Shown here piece by piece: positions 8,667-17,240 of a stretch of DNA of 64,000 nt. This DNA comes from Psychroserpens sp. SPM9. Its GTDB lineage: Bacteria > Bacteroidota > Bacteroidia > Flavobacteriales > Flavobacteriaceae. The stretch spans positions 222,553 through 286,552 of the forward strand of contig NZ_JANZNR010000007.1 of the NCBI RefSeq assembly GCF_025153525.1. The letters run 5' to 3'. The translations under genes were made by a program, and so were the position numbers. Position 1 is the stretch's first letter. Every line of letters begins with the position of its first letter. The notes under the pieces were generated by a model. That model had not been told where the DNA came from, did not search any database, and saw nothing but the letters and a program-made list of their open reading frames with translations.

Positions 8667-9374
8667 ATGAAAAAAATTATTATAGCAAGTACATCAACTA
8701 TTCATGGAGGCGAACCTTTAGATTATTTGTTAGACGAATTACAAGTGTTTTTTAGTGATACTTCGGAAATTTTATTCATTCCTTATGCAAGACCTAGCGG
8801 AATTACTCACGACGATTACACTTCTAAAGTGCGTAAAGCCTTTGAAAAAATCAATAAAACCGTCATTGGTATTCATGAATTTGAAAATCCTAAAGATGCT
8901 TTAAAACAAGCAAAAGGTATTTTTACTGGTGGTGGAAACACCTTTGTTTTAGTTAATCAATTGTATAAAAATGACCTTATAGATACTATAAAATCTGTAG
9001 TAAAAAACGGAACTCCGTACCTCGGCACCAGTGCGGGAAGTAATATTTGCGGACTCACCATAAACACGACCAATGATATGCCTATTGTGTATCCGCCAAG
9101 CTTTAAAACTTTTGGTTTTGTACCCTTTAATATCAATCCGCATTATCTCGATCCAGACCCAACAAGTAAACATATGGGAGAAACCAGAGAGACGAGAATT
9201 AAAGAGTTTCATCAATTCAACACCCAACCTGTTGTTGGTATTCGTGAAGGAAGCTGGTTAGAAGTAAATGGCGATTCTATTATTTTGAAAGGAACTCATG
9301 ATGCACGCATTTTTGAATATAATCAACCACCATACGAGGTCAATACGGAAACAGATTTAAGTGACTTAAAATAA
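8667..9374 (+). CDS. pepE: Dipeptidase E (peptidase S51), alpha-aspartyl dipeptidase
   Basis: 235 residues, the normal length for cytoplasmic PepE, which hydrolyses Asp-X dipeptides. The S51 nucleophile elbow is GTSAGSN with Ser122. Asp137 and His159 align with the rest of the Ser-Asp-His triad of E. coli PepE. A glycine-rich FTGGGNTFVLV loop (residues 86-96) is also typical. There is no signal peptide. The gene diverges from the CarboxypepD_reg operon, with a near-consensus -7 box (TAAATTTA) at 8643-8650. Confidence 0.9.
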   Translation: MKKIIIASTSTIHGGEPLDYLLDELQVFFSDTSEILFIPYARPSGITHDDYTSKVRKAFEKINKTVIGIHEFENPKDALKQAKGIFTGGGNTFVLVNQLYKNDLIDTIKSVVKNGTPYLGTSAGSNICGLTINTTNDMPIVYPPSFKTFGFVPFNINPHYLDPDPTSKHMGETRETRIKEFHQFNTQPVVGIREGSWLEVNGDSIILKGTHDARIFEYNQPPYEVNTETDLSDLK

Positions 9375-9397
9375 AAAAAACCTCATTAATAATGAAG
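9373..9397 (-). terminator. Terminator of tRNA-Gly
   Basis: On the minus strand, a hairpin CTTCATTA/TAATGAGG (one G-U pair, 9381-9397) is followed by a run of eight T (9373-9380). It lies 8 nt past the 3' end of the tRNA. It may also help terminate pepE from the other side. Confidence 0.6.
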
Positions 9398-9404
9398 CTT
9401 CTTG

Positions 9405-9477
9405 AGCGAGAGACCGGGTTCGAACCGGCGACATTCAGCTTGGAAGGCTGACGCTCTACCAACTGAGCTACTCTCGC
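9405..9477 (-). tRNA. tRNA-Gly (anticodon TCC)
   Basis: A 73-nt cloverleaf on the minus strand: acceptor GCGAGAG/CTCTCGC, D-arm GCTC-AGTTGGTA-GAGC, anticodon arm TCAGC-CTTCCAA-GCTGA with anticodon TCC, T-arm GCCGG-TTCGAAC-CCGGT, discriminator T. The CCA end is not encoded. Confidence 0.95.
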
Positions 9478-9487
9478 ATTCTGGCCG

Positions 9488-9495
9488 CAAATATA
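9488..9495 (-). promoter_or_regulatory. -7 promoter box of tRNA-Gly (TATATTTG)
   Basis: Exact TAnnTTTG on the minus strand, 10 nt upstream of the tRNA 5' end, the spacing expected for a short 5' leader. Confidence 0.6.
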
Positions 9496-9525
9496 CTATT
9501 TATTCGCAGGTTTAAAAACGCAAAC

Positions 9526-9951
9526 CTATAACTTTTTCAAAAAATGATAGCCTAATATTTCAAAGCCTTCATTGTAGTAAAATTTGTGCGATGGGTAGTT
9601 TTGTACATAAGTATTTAATTCGGCCGTACGACAGCCTTTTTGTTTAACGTAATCATAAATCCAGCTTAAAAATTGTGTGCCTAAACCCTTATTACGATAT
9701 GCTTCTTCAATAAACACATGATCAATTTCTACGGTTTTACCTGCATAATGCCGTGTACAAAACCACAACCCAGTAACACCAATTAAGGTGTCATCGTCAT
9801 AAATCACAGCACACTCGTAATTTTGTGTAACCATTTCGGCAAAACGCGCTTTTAATATCGCGTCAGAAAATTTATGTTCTGTTAACTTTTGCACTAATGG
9901 AATAATCGCATTAATCTTTGAAGGCGCTATAATTTGAAACTGAAATGACAT
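9526..9951 (-). CDS. GNAT family N-acetyltransferase
   Basis: 141 residues, single GNAT domain. The acetyl-CoA binding motif A is present as VEIDHVFIEEAYRNKGLGTQ (R/Q-x-x-G-x-G/A region YRNKGLG), followed by the helix that packs on the pyrophosphate and a C-terminal FYYNEGFEILGYHFLK strand typical of the family. There is no signal peptide, so it is cytoplasmic. The acetyl acceptor cannot be read from the sequence. It is a single gene on the minus strand. Confidence 0.85.
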   Translation of the reverse strand: MSFQFQIIAPSKINAIIPLVQKLTEHKFSDAILKARFAEMVTQNYECAVIYDDDTLIGVTGLWFCTRHYAGKTVEIDHVFIEEAYRNKGLGTQFLSWIYDYVKQKGCRTAELNTYVQNYPSHKFYYNEGFEILGYHFLKKL

Positions 9952-10034
9952 AACTCAAAATTTTAAAGTGAAGATAATTATTTTGGTTAAGTTTGAGAAG
10001 TTAAAGTTGGCATGTATAATGCGTTAATTAATCT

Positions 10035-10772
10035 ATGATGAACAGACGCCTTTTTTTAAAATCTACTTCGCTTTTGAGTTTCGGACTTGCAGTTATTCCT
10101 GAACTCACCATTCAAGATTTATCACCTAAACTATCTTACGAGGAACTCATCGGGAAAGGGACACCTAAGTTGTTTGGTCATGGTTACAAACTACGAGAAG
10201 AAGCCAACGATGCTTTTATAAAATTATCTGCCGAAGCCTTGAAAAGTGACATTCGCATACAAGTCGTGTCTAGTTATAGAAGCTTTGAACATCAAAAAAA
10301 GATTTGGGAACGCAAGTACAAGCAAAACATTAATAAAGGTTTGAGTCCAAAAGAAAGCATTAAAAAAATTATAGAATACTCAACTATTCCAGGGACATCT
10401 CGACATCATTGGGCAACAGATATAGATCTTATTGATGCCAATGTAAAACAGCCGCGCCATGTTTTAAATCCAACTCATTTTGAAGGCGACGGTTGTTTTT
10501 CAAAATTTAAATCGTGGATGAATGAGCACGCCAACGCCTTTGGATTTTATCTTGTTTATACTGATAAAAAAGACCGAAAAGGCTTTAAATATGAACCTTG
10601 GCATTATAGCTATAAACCGCTTTCAAAGCAGTATATAAAGGATTGCCAAAAACTAGATTTAAGTACAATCTTTAAATCGGAAAGCCTCATCGGGTGCGAG
10701 CATTTTTCTGAAGAATTCATCAGCAACTACCTGAATGAAAATATTTTAGATATAAATCCAGAACTTTTGTAA
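10035..10772 (+). CDS. M15 family D-alanyl-D-alanine carboxypeptidase with Tat-type signal
   Basis: 245 residues. The N-terminus carries a twin-arginine motif (NRRLFLKS, residues 3-10) and a hydrophobic stretch, so export by the Tat system is likely. The VanY/M15 zinc site is SRHHWATDID (Ser122, His124, Asp131) with the third ligand His190 in EPWHYSY. SYRSFEHQKKIW (residues 80-91) is the conserved upstream motif. The usual Gly in SxHxxGxAxD is Ala127. The enzyme would trim the terminal D-Ala from peptidoglycan stem peptides. It is followed 26 nt later by the M48 protease gene, probably one transcript. Confidence 0.87.
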   Translation: MMNRRLFLKSTSLLSFGLAVIPELTIQDLSPKLSYEELIGKGTPKLFGHGYKLREEANDAFIKLSAEALKSDIRIQVVSSYRSFEHQKKIWERKYKQNINKGLSPKESIKKIIEYSTIPGTSRHHWATDIDLIDANVKQPRHVLNPTHFEGDGCFSKFKSWMNEHANAFGFYLVYTDKKDRKGFKYEPWHYSYKPLSKQYIKDCQKLDLSTIFKSESLIGCEHFSEEFISNYLNENILDINPELL

Positions 10773-10798
10773 ATTTATAACTACTAATAACGAATAAC

Positions 10799-11569
10799 AT
10801 GAGAGGAAGAAATTTAAAAATAAGATTGCTAATAGGCGTCGCTATTGCACTCTTTTTTGTGGTCAAACGTTGTAGCCAGCGTGAAGAAAACCCTTATACA
10901 GGTCGTATGCAAACCATTTCGATGACGCCTGATAAAGAGATCCAAATTGGCTTGGCAAGTGCACCTCAAATGGCACAGCAACATGGCGGATTGCATCCCA
11001 ACAACCAATACCAAGCTATGGTGGATAATGTAGGCAATAAATTAGTCAACAACAGTATTGCAAGAGAAACACCTTATAAATATGAATTTCATTTACTAGC
11101 CGATCCCAATACTATTAATGCTTTTGCGTTACCTGGCGGACAAATTTTTATCACCTATGCATTGTTTTCTAAATTGAAAAACGAAGATCAGCTTGCTGGT
11201 GTTTTAGGCCATGAAATTGGTCATGTATTAGGGCGTCATAGTGCCGAGCGTATTGCCGAAAGTGAATATTGGCAAGGCCTTGCTACAGCGGGATCTGTTG
11301 GAGGAGACGTTGGAGGTTTAGTTAGTGGCATTGGACAACAAACCTTATTAACTAATGGTAGAGATGATGAATTAGAAAGTGACGATTTAGGTGTTCGCTT
11401 TATGATAAGAGCAGGTTATGATCCTGAAGAAATGATTGGTGTGATGGAAATTTTAAAAGCTGCTGCTGGACCAAACCGTGTTCCTGAACGTATGAGTACA
11501 CATCCAGATCCTGATAATAGAAAAGAAAAAATTAGAGAATCTATTGAAAAATACAAAAACGCGTCATAA
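10799..11569 (+). CDS. M48 family zinc metalloprotease
   Basis: 256 residues. An N-terminal hydrophobic segment (residues 8-22) is an anchor or uncleaved signal; Cys25 lacks a good lipobox. The peptidase domain has HEIGH (His138, Glu139, His142) and a downstream ELESDDLGVRF with the third-ligand Glu. The closing STHPDPDNRKEKI is the usual M48 C-terminal motif that places a conserved His. It resembles BepA/LoiP-type periplasmic proteases of the outer-membrane quality-control type, without TPRs. It follows the M15 gene by 26 nt and ends in a terminator that overlaps its stop codon. Confidence 0.88.
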   Translation: MRGRNLKIRLLIGVAIALFFVVKRCSQREENPYTGRMQTISMTPDKEIQIGLASAPQMAQQHGGLHPNNQYQAMVDNVGNKLVNNSIARETPYKYEFHLLADPNTINAFALPGGQIFITYALFSKLKNEDQLAGVLGHEIGHVLGRHSAERIAESEYWQGLATAGSVGGDVGGLVSGIGQQTLLTNGRDDELESDDLGVRFMIRAGYDPEEMIGVMEILKAAAGPNRVPERMSTHPDPDNRKEKIRESIEKYKNAS

Positions 11570-11581
11570 TAGACGCGTTTT
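11556..11581 (+). terminator. Terminator overlapping the M48 stop codon
   Basis: Hairpin AAAACGCGTC / GACGCGTTTT with loop ATAATA. The TAA stop (11567-11569) lies in the loop, so the last codons form the 5' arm. The arm ends in TTTT. Confidence 0.65.
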
Positions 11582-11627
11582 CTAACTAACTAACTCAAAT
11601 AATTGTCTTCTCCAAGACATGAATTTC

Positions 11628-12011
11628 TTAAGAATCTAGCCCTTTAATATAGGCTAAAGCATCTTTAGCATTAGACATTTCTGCATACTTTTGTGCTGTT
11701 AATCCTTTAGTAGACTTTAAATCTAATTTGGCTCCTTTTTCTACTAGAAGCTTTAAAATATCAAGCCTATTATACTTTGCTGCATACATTGCAGGTGTTA
11801 AACCGTTTGACTTTTTGTTAACGTCACGACCTAAGTCTATTAATTTCTTAACAGTTTCAATATCTCCTTTAACTATAGAGATACAAAATGGGTCTACCAA
11901 TTTCTTGGTTACGGTCTCATAATTTGATGGTGTTACAACGTCGTTTGTAGCATTTAAGGATGTAAAAGAAAATCCTAATGCGATTGCGATAATTACTGCT
12001 GTTTTTTTCAT
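11628..12011 (-). CDS. Ankyrin-repeat protein, secreted
   Basis: 127 residues. A signal peptide (cut near LNAT) is followed by two to three ankyrin repeats: DIETVKKLIDLGRDVNKKSNGLTPAMYAA, DILKLLVEKGAKLDLKSTKGLTAQKYAE and a partial third. Ankyrin repeats are protein-binding modules; the partner is unknown. The gene stands alone, convergent with the M48 gene. No exact -7 box was found in the 263-nt region upstream. Confidence 0.82.
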   Translation of the reverse strand: MKKTAVIIAIALGFSFTSLNATNDVVTPSNYETVTKKLVDPFCISIVKGDIETVKKLIDLGRDVNKKSNGLTPAMYAAKYNRLDILKLLVEKGAKLDLKSTKGLTAQKYAEMSNAKDALAYIKGLDS

Positions 12012-12247
12012 GATGAATGATTTTTAAATTGATTATTGATTTTTTGATTATAATAAAGAGACGATATATTTTTTAAAGTGTTACATAAAAAAATGCTTAA
12101 TAACATTTATTTAACTGTTTGTAAACAAATCTGTTAATAGTATCCTAAATAATAAAAAACTGTTAACGCTCTATAAAACTTATTATAATTAGTCCTTAAT
12201 TATCAATATTTTGCAAACTCATTTATCTATATACAGTATTAAACTTT

Positions 12248-12255
12248 TATCTTTG
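12248..12255 (+). promoter_or_regulatory. -7 promoter box of gpmI (TATCTTTG)
   Basis: Exact TAnnTTTG 19 nt upstream of the gpmI ATG. Confidence 0.6.
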
Positions 12256-12274
12256 ATGATCTAACATAGAACCT

Positions 12275-13792
12275 ATGAACAAAAAAGTAATTCTAATGAT
12301 TCTAGATGGTTGGGGTATGTCTCCAGACCCGAAAGTTTCAGCCATTGATCATGCCAAAACTCCATTTATTGATTCCCTATATCACAATTATTCAAATGCT
12401 ACACTAAGAACCGATGGTTTACATGTTGGTTTGCCTGAAGGCCAAATGGGCAATAGTGAAGTTGGCCATATGAATTTAGGTGCTGGTCGAATTGTATACC
12501 AAGATTTGGTAAAAATAAACTTAGCCGTAAAACATAATACATTAAAAGACGAGCCCGTACTCATTGATGCATTTAATTATGCTAAAACACATAATAAACC
12601 GGTTCACTTTTTAGGTTTAGTAAGTGATGGCGGCGTACATTCACATATCAATCATCTTTTTGGTTTAATTGATTTTGCTAATGACTTCGGAGTGCAAAAC
12701 TCATTTGTTCATGCTTTTACTGACGGAAGAGATGTAGACCCAAAATCAGGATTTGGTTTTATAACGTCGTTAGAAACACATATTAAAAACACTGCAACAA
12801 AATTAGCAACTATAACGGGTCGTTATTATGCTATGGATAGAGACAAACGCTGGGAACGTATCAAATTAGCATATGATGCTATGGTAAATGGTATGGGTGA
12901 ACAGTCGCAATCTGCAACCGAATCTATCGAAAACAATTATCACAATTCTATTACTGATGAATTTATCAAACCCATTATTATGGTTGATAAAAACGAGCAA
13001 CCTGTTGCCAAAATAAAAGATGGAGATGTGGTTGTCTTTTTTAATTTTAGAACCGATCGTGGTCGCGAATTAACTGAAGCCCTCTCTCAAAATGATTTCC
13101 ACGAACAAAACATGCATAAGCTCGATTTACATTATGTGACACTCACCAATTATGACGATTCGTATACAGGCATCAATGTAGTTTTTAATAAAGATAATCT
13201 TAGCGAAACTTTAGGTGAAGTGTTAGCCAAACATAACAAAACACAAATTAGAATTGCCGAAACTGAAAAGTATCCACATGTTACGTTTTTCTTTTCTGGC
13301 GGACAAGAAGAACCGTTTAAAGGGGAACGTCGCCTGCTTAGAAACTCACCAAAAGTGGCTACTTACGATTTGAAACCAGAAATGAGTGCTTACGAATTAA
13401 CAGACGCCTTGGTTCCTGAGTTACAAAAAGGCGACGTTGACTTTGTTTGTTTGAATTTTGCCAATGGCGATATGGTTGGCCACACTGGTGTGATGGAAGC
13501 TGCTATAAAAGCATGCGAAGCGGTTGATTCATGTGCTAAAAAGGTAATCGAAACAGCATTAGACCATGGCTATACAACGATTCTTATTGCAGATCATGGC
13601 AACTGTGAAACTATGATTAACCCAGACGGCTCGCCAAACACAGCTCATACAACCAACCCTGTTCCTGTGATATTGATTGATAATGAAAAGCTTGTGATTA
13701 AAGATGGTATTTTAGGCGATATTGCGCCAACAATACTCAAGCTTATGGGAATTAGTCAACCTGAAGCTATGACACAAAAGTCACTCGTTTAA
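12275..13792 (+). CDS. gpmI: 2,3-bisphosphoglycerate-independent phosphoglycerate mutase
   Basis: 505 residues, full length for this Mn-dependent alkaline-phosphatase-fold enzyme, which interconverts 3- and 2-phosphoglycerate in glycolysis. The metal-binding Asp is Asp11 in ILDGWG. The phosphoserine nucleophile is Ser61 in QMGNSEVGHMNLGAGR. The transferase domain shows DGRDVDPKSG and GRYYAMDRDKRW. The C-terminal metal motifs are NFANGDMVGHTG and IADHGNCETM. There is a clear promoter box upstream. A separate promoter (13810) precedes the next operon. Confidence 0.97.
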   Translation: MNKKVILMILDGWGMSPDPKVSAIDHAKTPFIDSLYHNYSNATLRTDGLHVGLPEGQMGNSEVGHMNLGAGRIVYQDLVKINLAVKHNTLKDEPVLIDAFNYAKTHNKPVHFLGLVSDGGVHSHINHLFGLIDFANDFGVQNSFVHAFTDGRDVDPKSGFGFITSLETHIKNTATKLATITGRYYAMDRDKRWERIKLAYDAMVNGMGEQSQSATESIENNYHNSITDEFIKPIIMVDKNEQPVAKIKDGDVVVFFNFRTDRGRELTEALSQNDFHEQNMHKLDLHYVTLTNYDDSYTGINVVFNKDNLSETLGEVLAKHNKTQIRIAETEKYPHVTFFFSGGQEEPFKGERRLLRNSPKVATYDLKPEMSAYELTDALVPELQKGDVDFVCLNFANGDMVGHTGVMEAAIKACEAVDSCAKKVIETALDHGYTTILIADHGNCETMINPDGSPNTAHTTNPVPVILIDNEKLVIKDGILGDIAPTILKLMGISQPEAMTQKSLV

Positions 13793-13809
13793 TTAAGTAT
13801 TAAAAATTG

Positions 13810-13817
13810 TACTTTTG
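13810..13817 (+). promoter_or_regulatory. -7 promoter box of the HAD-map-methyltransferase operon (TACTTTTG)
   Basis: Exact TAnnTTTG 21 nt upstream of the ATG at 13839. Confidence 0.55.
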
Positions 13818-13838
13818 CAACATTACAAAAATTAGAAG

Positions 13839-14252
13839 ATGAATTTTCAAGACAAACTAGTCATAGCCATAGATTTTGACGGCACTATCGTTGAGGATGC
13901 TTACCCTAAAGTTGGTAAAGCTCGTATTTTTGCATTCGAAACAATGAAACGGCTACAACAAGATGGCCATCGTCTAATTCTTTGGACCTATAGAAGTGGT
14001 GAAAAATTAGCGGAAGCTGTTGCCTTTTGTCAGGATAATGGCATTACATTTTATGCTGTTAATCAAAGTTTTCCTGAGGAAAAATATGACAATTCTGTAA
14101 GTAGAAAAATTTATGCAGATATCTATATAGATGATAGAAATATTGGAGGTGTACTAGGTTGGGGTGAAGTTTATCAAATGATTACTAATGAAGAGCCCAA
14201 TATTAAAACTGCCTCACGAAAAAAAGGATTCTTTTCATTTTTAAAAAAATAA
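13839..14252 (+). CDS. HAD-like hydrolase (BT0820-type)
   Basis: 137 residues. Motif I is IDFDGTIVED (Asp nucleophile and general acid), followed by ILWTYRSG (motif II-like) and a late YIDDRNIGG acidic motif. This is the small cap-less HAD family known from Bacteroides BT0820; most members are unassigned phosphatases. It lies 1 nt upstream of map, so the three genes 13839-15838 are probably one transcript. The substrate is unknown. Confidence 0.85.
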   Translation: MNFQDKLVIAIDFDGTIVEDAYPKVGKARIFAFETMKRLQQDGHRLILWTYRSGEKLAEAVAFCQDNGITFYAVNQSFPEEKYDNSVSRKIYADIYIDDRNIGGVLGWGEVYQMITNEEPNIKTASRKKGFFSFLKK

Positions 14253-14253
14253 T

Positions 14254-15072
14254 ATGATCATAGTTAAAACAAGAGAAGAGATAGAACTTATGCGTCAAAG
14301 TGCATTGGTGGTTTCTAAAACTTTAGGTATGCTTGCCAAAGAAGTTAAAGAAGGCGTTACTACCATGCAATTAGATAAATTAGCAGAAGACTTTATAAGA
14401 GCTCAAGGCGCGATCCCTGGCTTTTTAGGACTATATGATTGTCCGTCAACATTGTTATGCAGTGTTAACGAAGCAGTAGTTCATGGCCTTCCAACAGACA
14501 GACCTCTTGAAAATGGCGATATTGTCTCAATAGATTGTGGCGCCTTAATGAATGGTTTTTATGGTGATCATGCTTATACTTTTGAAATTGGTGATGTCGC
14601 TCCAGAAACAAAAAAACTCATTCAAGTTACAAAAGAATCGCTCTATGTTGGTATTAAAGAGTTAAGAGTTGGCAATAGAGTTGGCGATGTTGGTTATGCA
14701 ATTCAGCAGCATTGTGAAGCGCATGGCTATGGCGTGGTTAGAGAATTAGTTGGTCATGGTTTGGGTCGTAAAATGCATGAAGATCCTGAAATGCCAAATT
14801 ACGGTCGTAGAGGTCGAGGGAAAAAGTTTATTGAAGGGATGGTCGTTGCTATAGAACCTATGATAAATGGTGGAACCCATCGTGTAAAACAACTTAAAGA
14901 TGGCTGGACTATTGTCACACAAGATGGAAAACCAAGCGTTCATTTTGAACATGATATCGCTATTGTTGATGGTAAACCTGAAATTTTATCAACCTTTGCC
15001 TATGTTCATGAAGCTTTAGGAATTACCGCTACAGAAGAAAATGAGTTTCGTAAAGAAGCCTTAGTGCTCTAA
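14254..15072 (+). CDS. map: Type I methionine aminopeptidase
   Basis: 272 residues, slightly longer than E. coli Map. The dinuclear metal site is complete: Asp94 and Asp105 (SIDCGALMNGFYGDHAYTF), His168 (GHGLGRKMHEDP), Glu201 (AIEPMI) and Glu232 (HFEHDIAI). His77 in VVHGLP is the conserved substrate-side His. It removes the N-terminal Met from new proteins. It is separated by 1 nt from both neighbours, showing tight operon packing. Confidence 0.96.
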   Translation: MIIVKTREEIELMRQSALVVSKTLGMLAKEVKEGVTTMQLDKLAEDFIRAQGAIPGFLGLYDCPSTLLCSVNEAVVHGLPTDRPLENGDIVSIDCGALMNGFYGDHAYTFEIGDVAPETKKLIQVTKESLYVGIKELRVGNRVGDVGYAIQQHCEAHGYGVVRELVGHGLGRKMHEDPEMPNYGRRGRGKKFIEGMVVAIEPMINGGTHRVKQLKDGWTIVTQDGKPSVHFEHDIAIVDGKPEILSTFAYVHEALGITATEENEFRKEALVL

Positions 15073-15073
15073 A

Positions 15074-15838
15074 ATGAAAAAACTTTTCAAAATAATTCTT
15101 AATACGATTCCAAGACCTATATTGATTAGGTTAAGTTATATCGCTCGTCCCCTTCTGGCATTTTATTTAAAAGGTAACACTTACACCGATCCTATAGACG
15201 GAAAAAGCTTTAAATCATTTTTACCCTACGGTTATGGCAATCAGCGTAACAACGTCTTATCACCTTCTACATTAAGTTTAGAACGTCACAGATTATTATG
15301 GCTGTATCTTAAAAATAATACTGATTTTTTTTCTGCGGAAAAGAAAGTGCTTCATTTTGCTCCGGAACAATGTTTTATAAAACGCTTTAAAGATTTAAAT
15401 AACTTAGACTATACCACTACAGATTTAGTATCACCTATAGCTGATGTTAAAGCCGATATTTGCAACCTTCCTTTTGAGGACAACAGCTATGATGTGATTT
15501 TATGCAATCATGTTTTAGAACATATACCAGATGACACTAAAGCGATGCAAGAATTATATCGAGTGATGACACCTGGAGGGTATGGTGTGTTTCAAATTCC
15601 GCAAGATCTATCAAGAGCAGAAACTTTTGAAGACAATTCTATAACAGACCGGAAAGAACGTGCTAAAATATTCGGTCAGTACGACCATGTTCGTGTGTAT
15701 GGGCGTGATTATTTTGATAAGCTACGTTCTATAGGTTTTAAAGTTGAGGAAGTTGATTATACAACTCAGCTTTCCGAAGAAGACATTAAAAAATACTGCT
15801 TAGCCAAAGGCGAAATTATTCCGGTGGTTTACAAATAA
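15074..15838 (+). CDS. Class I SAM-dependent methyltransferase
   Basis: 254 residues. An N-terminal helical part is followed by the Rossmann methyltransferase core: VLHFAPE stands at the glycine-loop position (motif I is weak), ICNLPFEDNSYDVILCNHVLEHIPDD is motif II/III, and YRVMTPGGYGVFQIP is the post-core strand. This is the Methyltransf_11 type. The target is unknown; its place 1 nt after map is common in flavobacteria and does not settle it. Confidence 0.85.
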   Translation: MKKLFKIILNTIPRPILIRLSYIARPLLAFYLKGNTYTDPIDGKSFKSFLPYGYGNQRNNVLSPSTLSLERHRLLWLYLKNNTDFFSAEKKVLHFAPEQCFIKRFKDLNNLDYTTTDLVSPIADVKADICNLPFEDNSYDVILCNHVLEHIPDDTKAMQELYRVMTPGGYGVFQIPQDLSRAETFEDNSITDRKERAKIFGQYDHVRVYGRDYFDKLRSIGFKVEEVDYTTQLSEEDIKKYCLAKGEIIPVVYK

Positions 15839-16268
15839 CACCTATTGCTTTAGCACTTTATGAATTAGTGTGCTACCATTAATTTTAACTTTAACAAAAT
15901 ACATCCCTTCTTGCAACTGAGACATATCAATAGTGGACATGTTTGATTTTAGAGATCTTATATTTTGACCTAAAACATTATATATAGTCACCGCATCAAT
16001 TGGTAAATTCGATTCAAGATTTAACAGATCATTGGTTGGATTAGGAAATAATTAATTTCTTCTAAAAACTGAAAATAACACATTAAATAAAATAGTATCA
16101 TATACGACACTAGTGTTTAGAAAGGATTTTTCTGAAACAAACTATCAAACATGATGTTAACCTTGCACTTTAAAACAAAAAAAGCTGAACTAAATATATT
16201 TAGAACAACCTTTTTAAAATTGATTAATAGCATTTATAAGACCCTTACAGTTTTAAAAAGTCACAAAA
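15839..16268. other. 430-nt stretch without an intact gene
   Basis: The proximal half (15842-16051) holds a broken T9SS sorting-domain frame on the minus strand, annotated separately. The distal half (16052-16268) is very AT-rich with no supported frame, hairpin terminator or exact -7 box. Confidence 0.6.
15842..16051 (-). pseudogene. Orphan T9SS type A C-terminal sorting domain (gene remnant)
   Basis: On the minus strand an open frame of 69 codons, with no start codon, reads LFPNPTNDLLNLES ... VTIYNVLGQNI ... MSQLQEGMYFVKVKINGS ... HKVLKQ-stop. These are the hallmarks of a Por secretion (type A) sorting domain: PNP motif, YNVLGQ, LxxGMYFV. It is preceded directly by TAA (16052-16054). In another frame just upstream the DNA encodes FLEEIN, a plausible linker, so a 1-nt deletion near 16052 could be one lesion. 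No body of a cargo protein is recognisable upstream before apbE. It reads as the last remnant of a decayed secreted-protein gene. Confidence 0.75.
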
Positions 16269-17240
16269 TTATTCAGGGAAATCATTTAAATTCAAAGTTT
16301 CTAATTCTTGTGTATTGTTCTCAAAAATCATAAACACTTTCAATTCGGGATGCGATTTTAAAAATTGAGTCACCTTTTCAATTCCCATGGCTTGAAAAGC
16401 CGTAGCATAGGCATCGGCCGTCATACAGTCTTTTGCTATTACAGACACACTTAGGATATTTGTTTTACTCGGATAACCGGTTTTGGCATCAATAATATGC
16501 GCATACCGGTTTCCCTTATCATCGGTTTTAAATTTGCGGTAGGTCCCAGAAGTTGCCATGGCTTCATCATGTAAACTTATTGCCTTATATACCGATTGCT
16601 CTCCATCAAATCGCGGTTCGTCTAAACCAACGCGCCATGAATTATCTTTCTCAATATTGATGCCTCTAGCTCTAATTTCACCACCAATTTCTACGAGATA
16701 ATTAGTTACATTTTTACTTTCCAGAAATTCACCAATCACATCAACACCATAGCCTTTAGCAATAGCGTTAAAATCTAAAAATGCACCTTGCATCTTCAAA
16801 ACTTTTTGACCTACACGATTGACTTTATCCATACCTACATATTGCATAACACTATCAATTTTAAGACTATCCAATTCTGAAATTCGTCCTTTTGGTCCAA
16901 AATCCCAGGCATTTACGGCAATCCCGATAGTAGGATCAAAAACGCCATTTGTCTCTTTATAAATATGTTTTGAAGCGTCTAAAACGGTTTGAAAATGATG
17001 ATCGATTTGAACGGGTTCATTTCTGTTAATTTTAGAAATATCTGAGTCTGGTAAATAGGTAGATAGTGCTTGATTAACAGCTAAAAACAAACTATCTATT
17101 TGCTGCGTATAATCGATTTCGGCATCATAAATGACAGCATAAGTGGTTCCAAAAACTGGCCCTGAAAGTTTCGTGTTTTCGATGCCTTTGCTACATGAAC
17201 TAAATACAAAGACGAGCAGGATAACAAATAGGTGTTTCAT
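16269..17240 (-). CDS. apbE: FAD:protein FMN transferase, lipoprotein
   Basis: 323 residues. The lipobox is FVFSSC (Cys16). ApbE signatures are present: FNAIAKGYGVDVIGEFLE, GGEIRARG, SGTYRKF, HIIDAKTGYPS and the metal-binding ADAYATAFQAMG. ApbE uses FAD to attach FMN by a phosphoester bond to a Thr in target proteins such as NqrB and NqrC; both are encoded at 23443-25472. It starts directly after the stop codon of the upstream 125-aa gene (zero gap), so the two are translationally coupled. Confidence 0.95.
   Translation of the reverse strand: MKHLFVILLVFVFSSCSKGIENTKLSGPVFGTTYAVIYDAEIDYTQQIDSLFLAVNQALSTYLPDSDISKINRNEPVQIDHHFQTVLDASKHIYKETNGVFDPTIGIAVNAWDFGPKGRISELDSLKIDSVMQYVGMDKVNRVGQKVLKMQGAFLDFNAIAKGYGVDVIGEFLESKNVTNYLVEIGGEIRARGINIEKDNSWRVGLDEPRFDGEQSVYKAISLHDEAMATSGTYRKFKTDDKGNRYAHIIDAKTGYPSKTNILSVSVIAKDCMTADAYATAFQAMGIEKVTQFLKSHPELKVFMIFENNTQELETLNLNDFPE

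Noticed and set aside
16151..16333. 60-codon plus-strand frame between the sorting-domain remnant and apbE
   Set aside because: It overlaps the apbE 3' end, has no family and is rich in Lys/Leu/Asn as expected by chance in AT-rich DNA.
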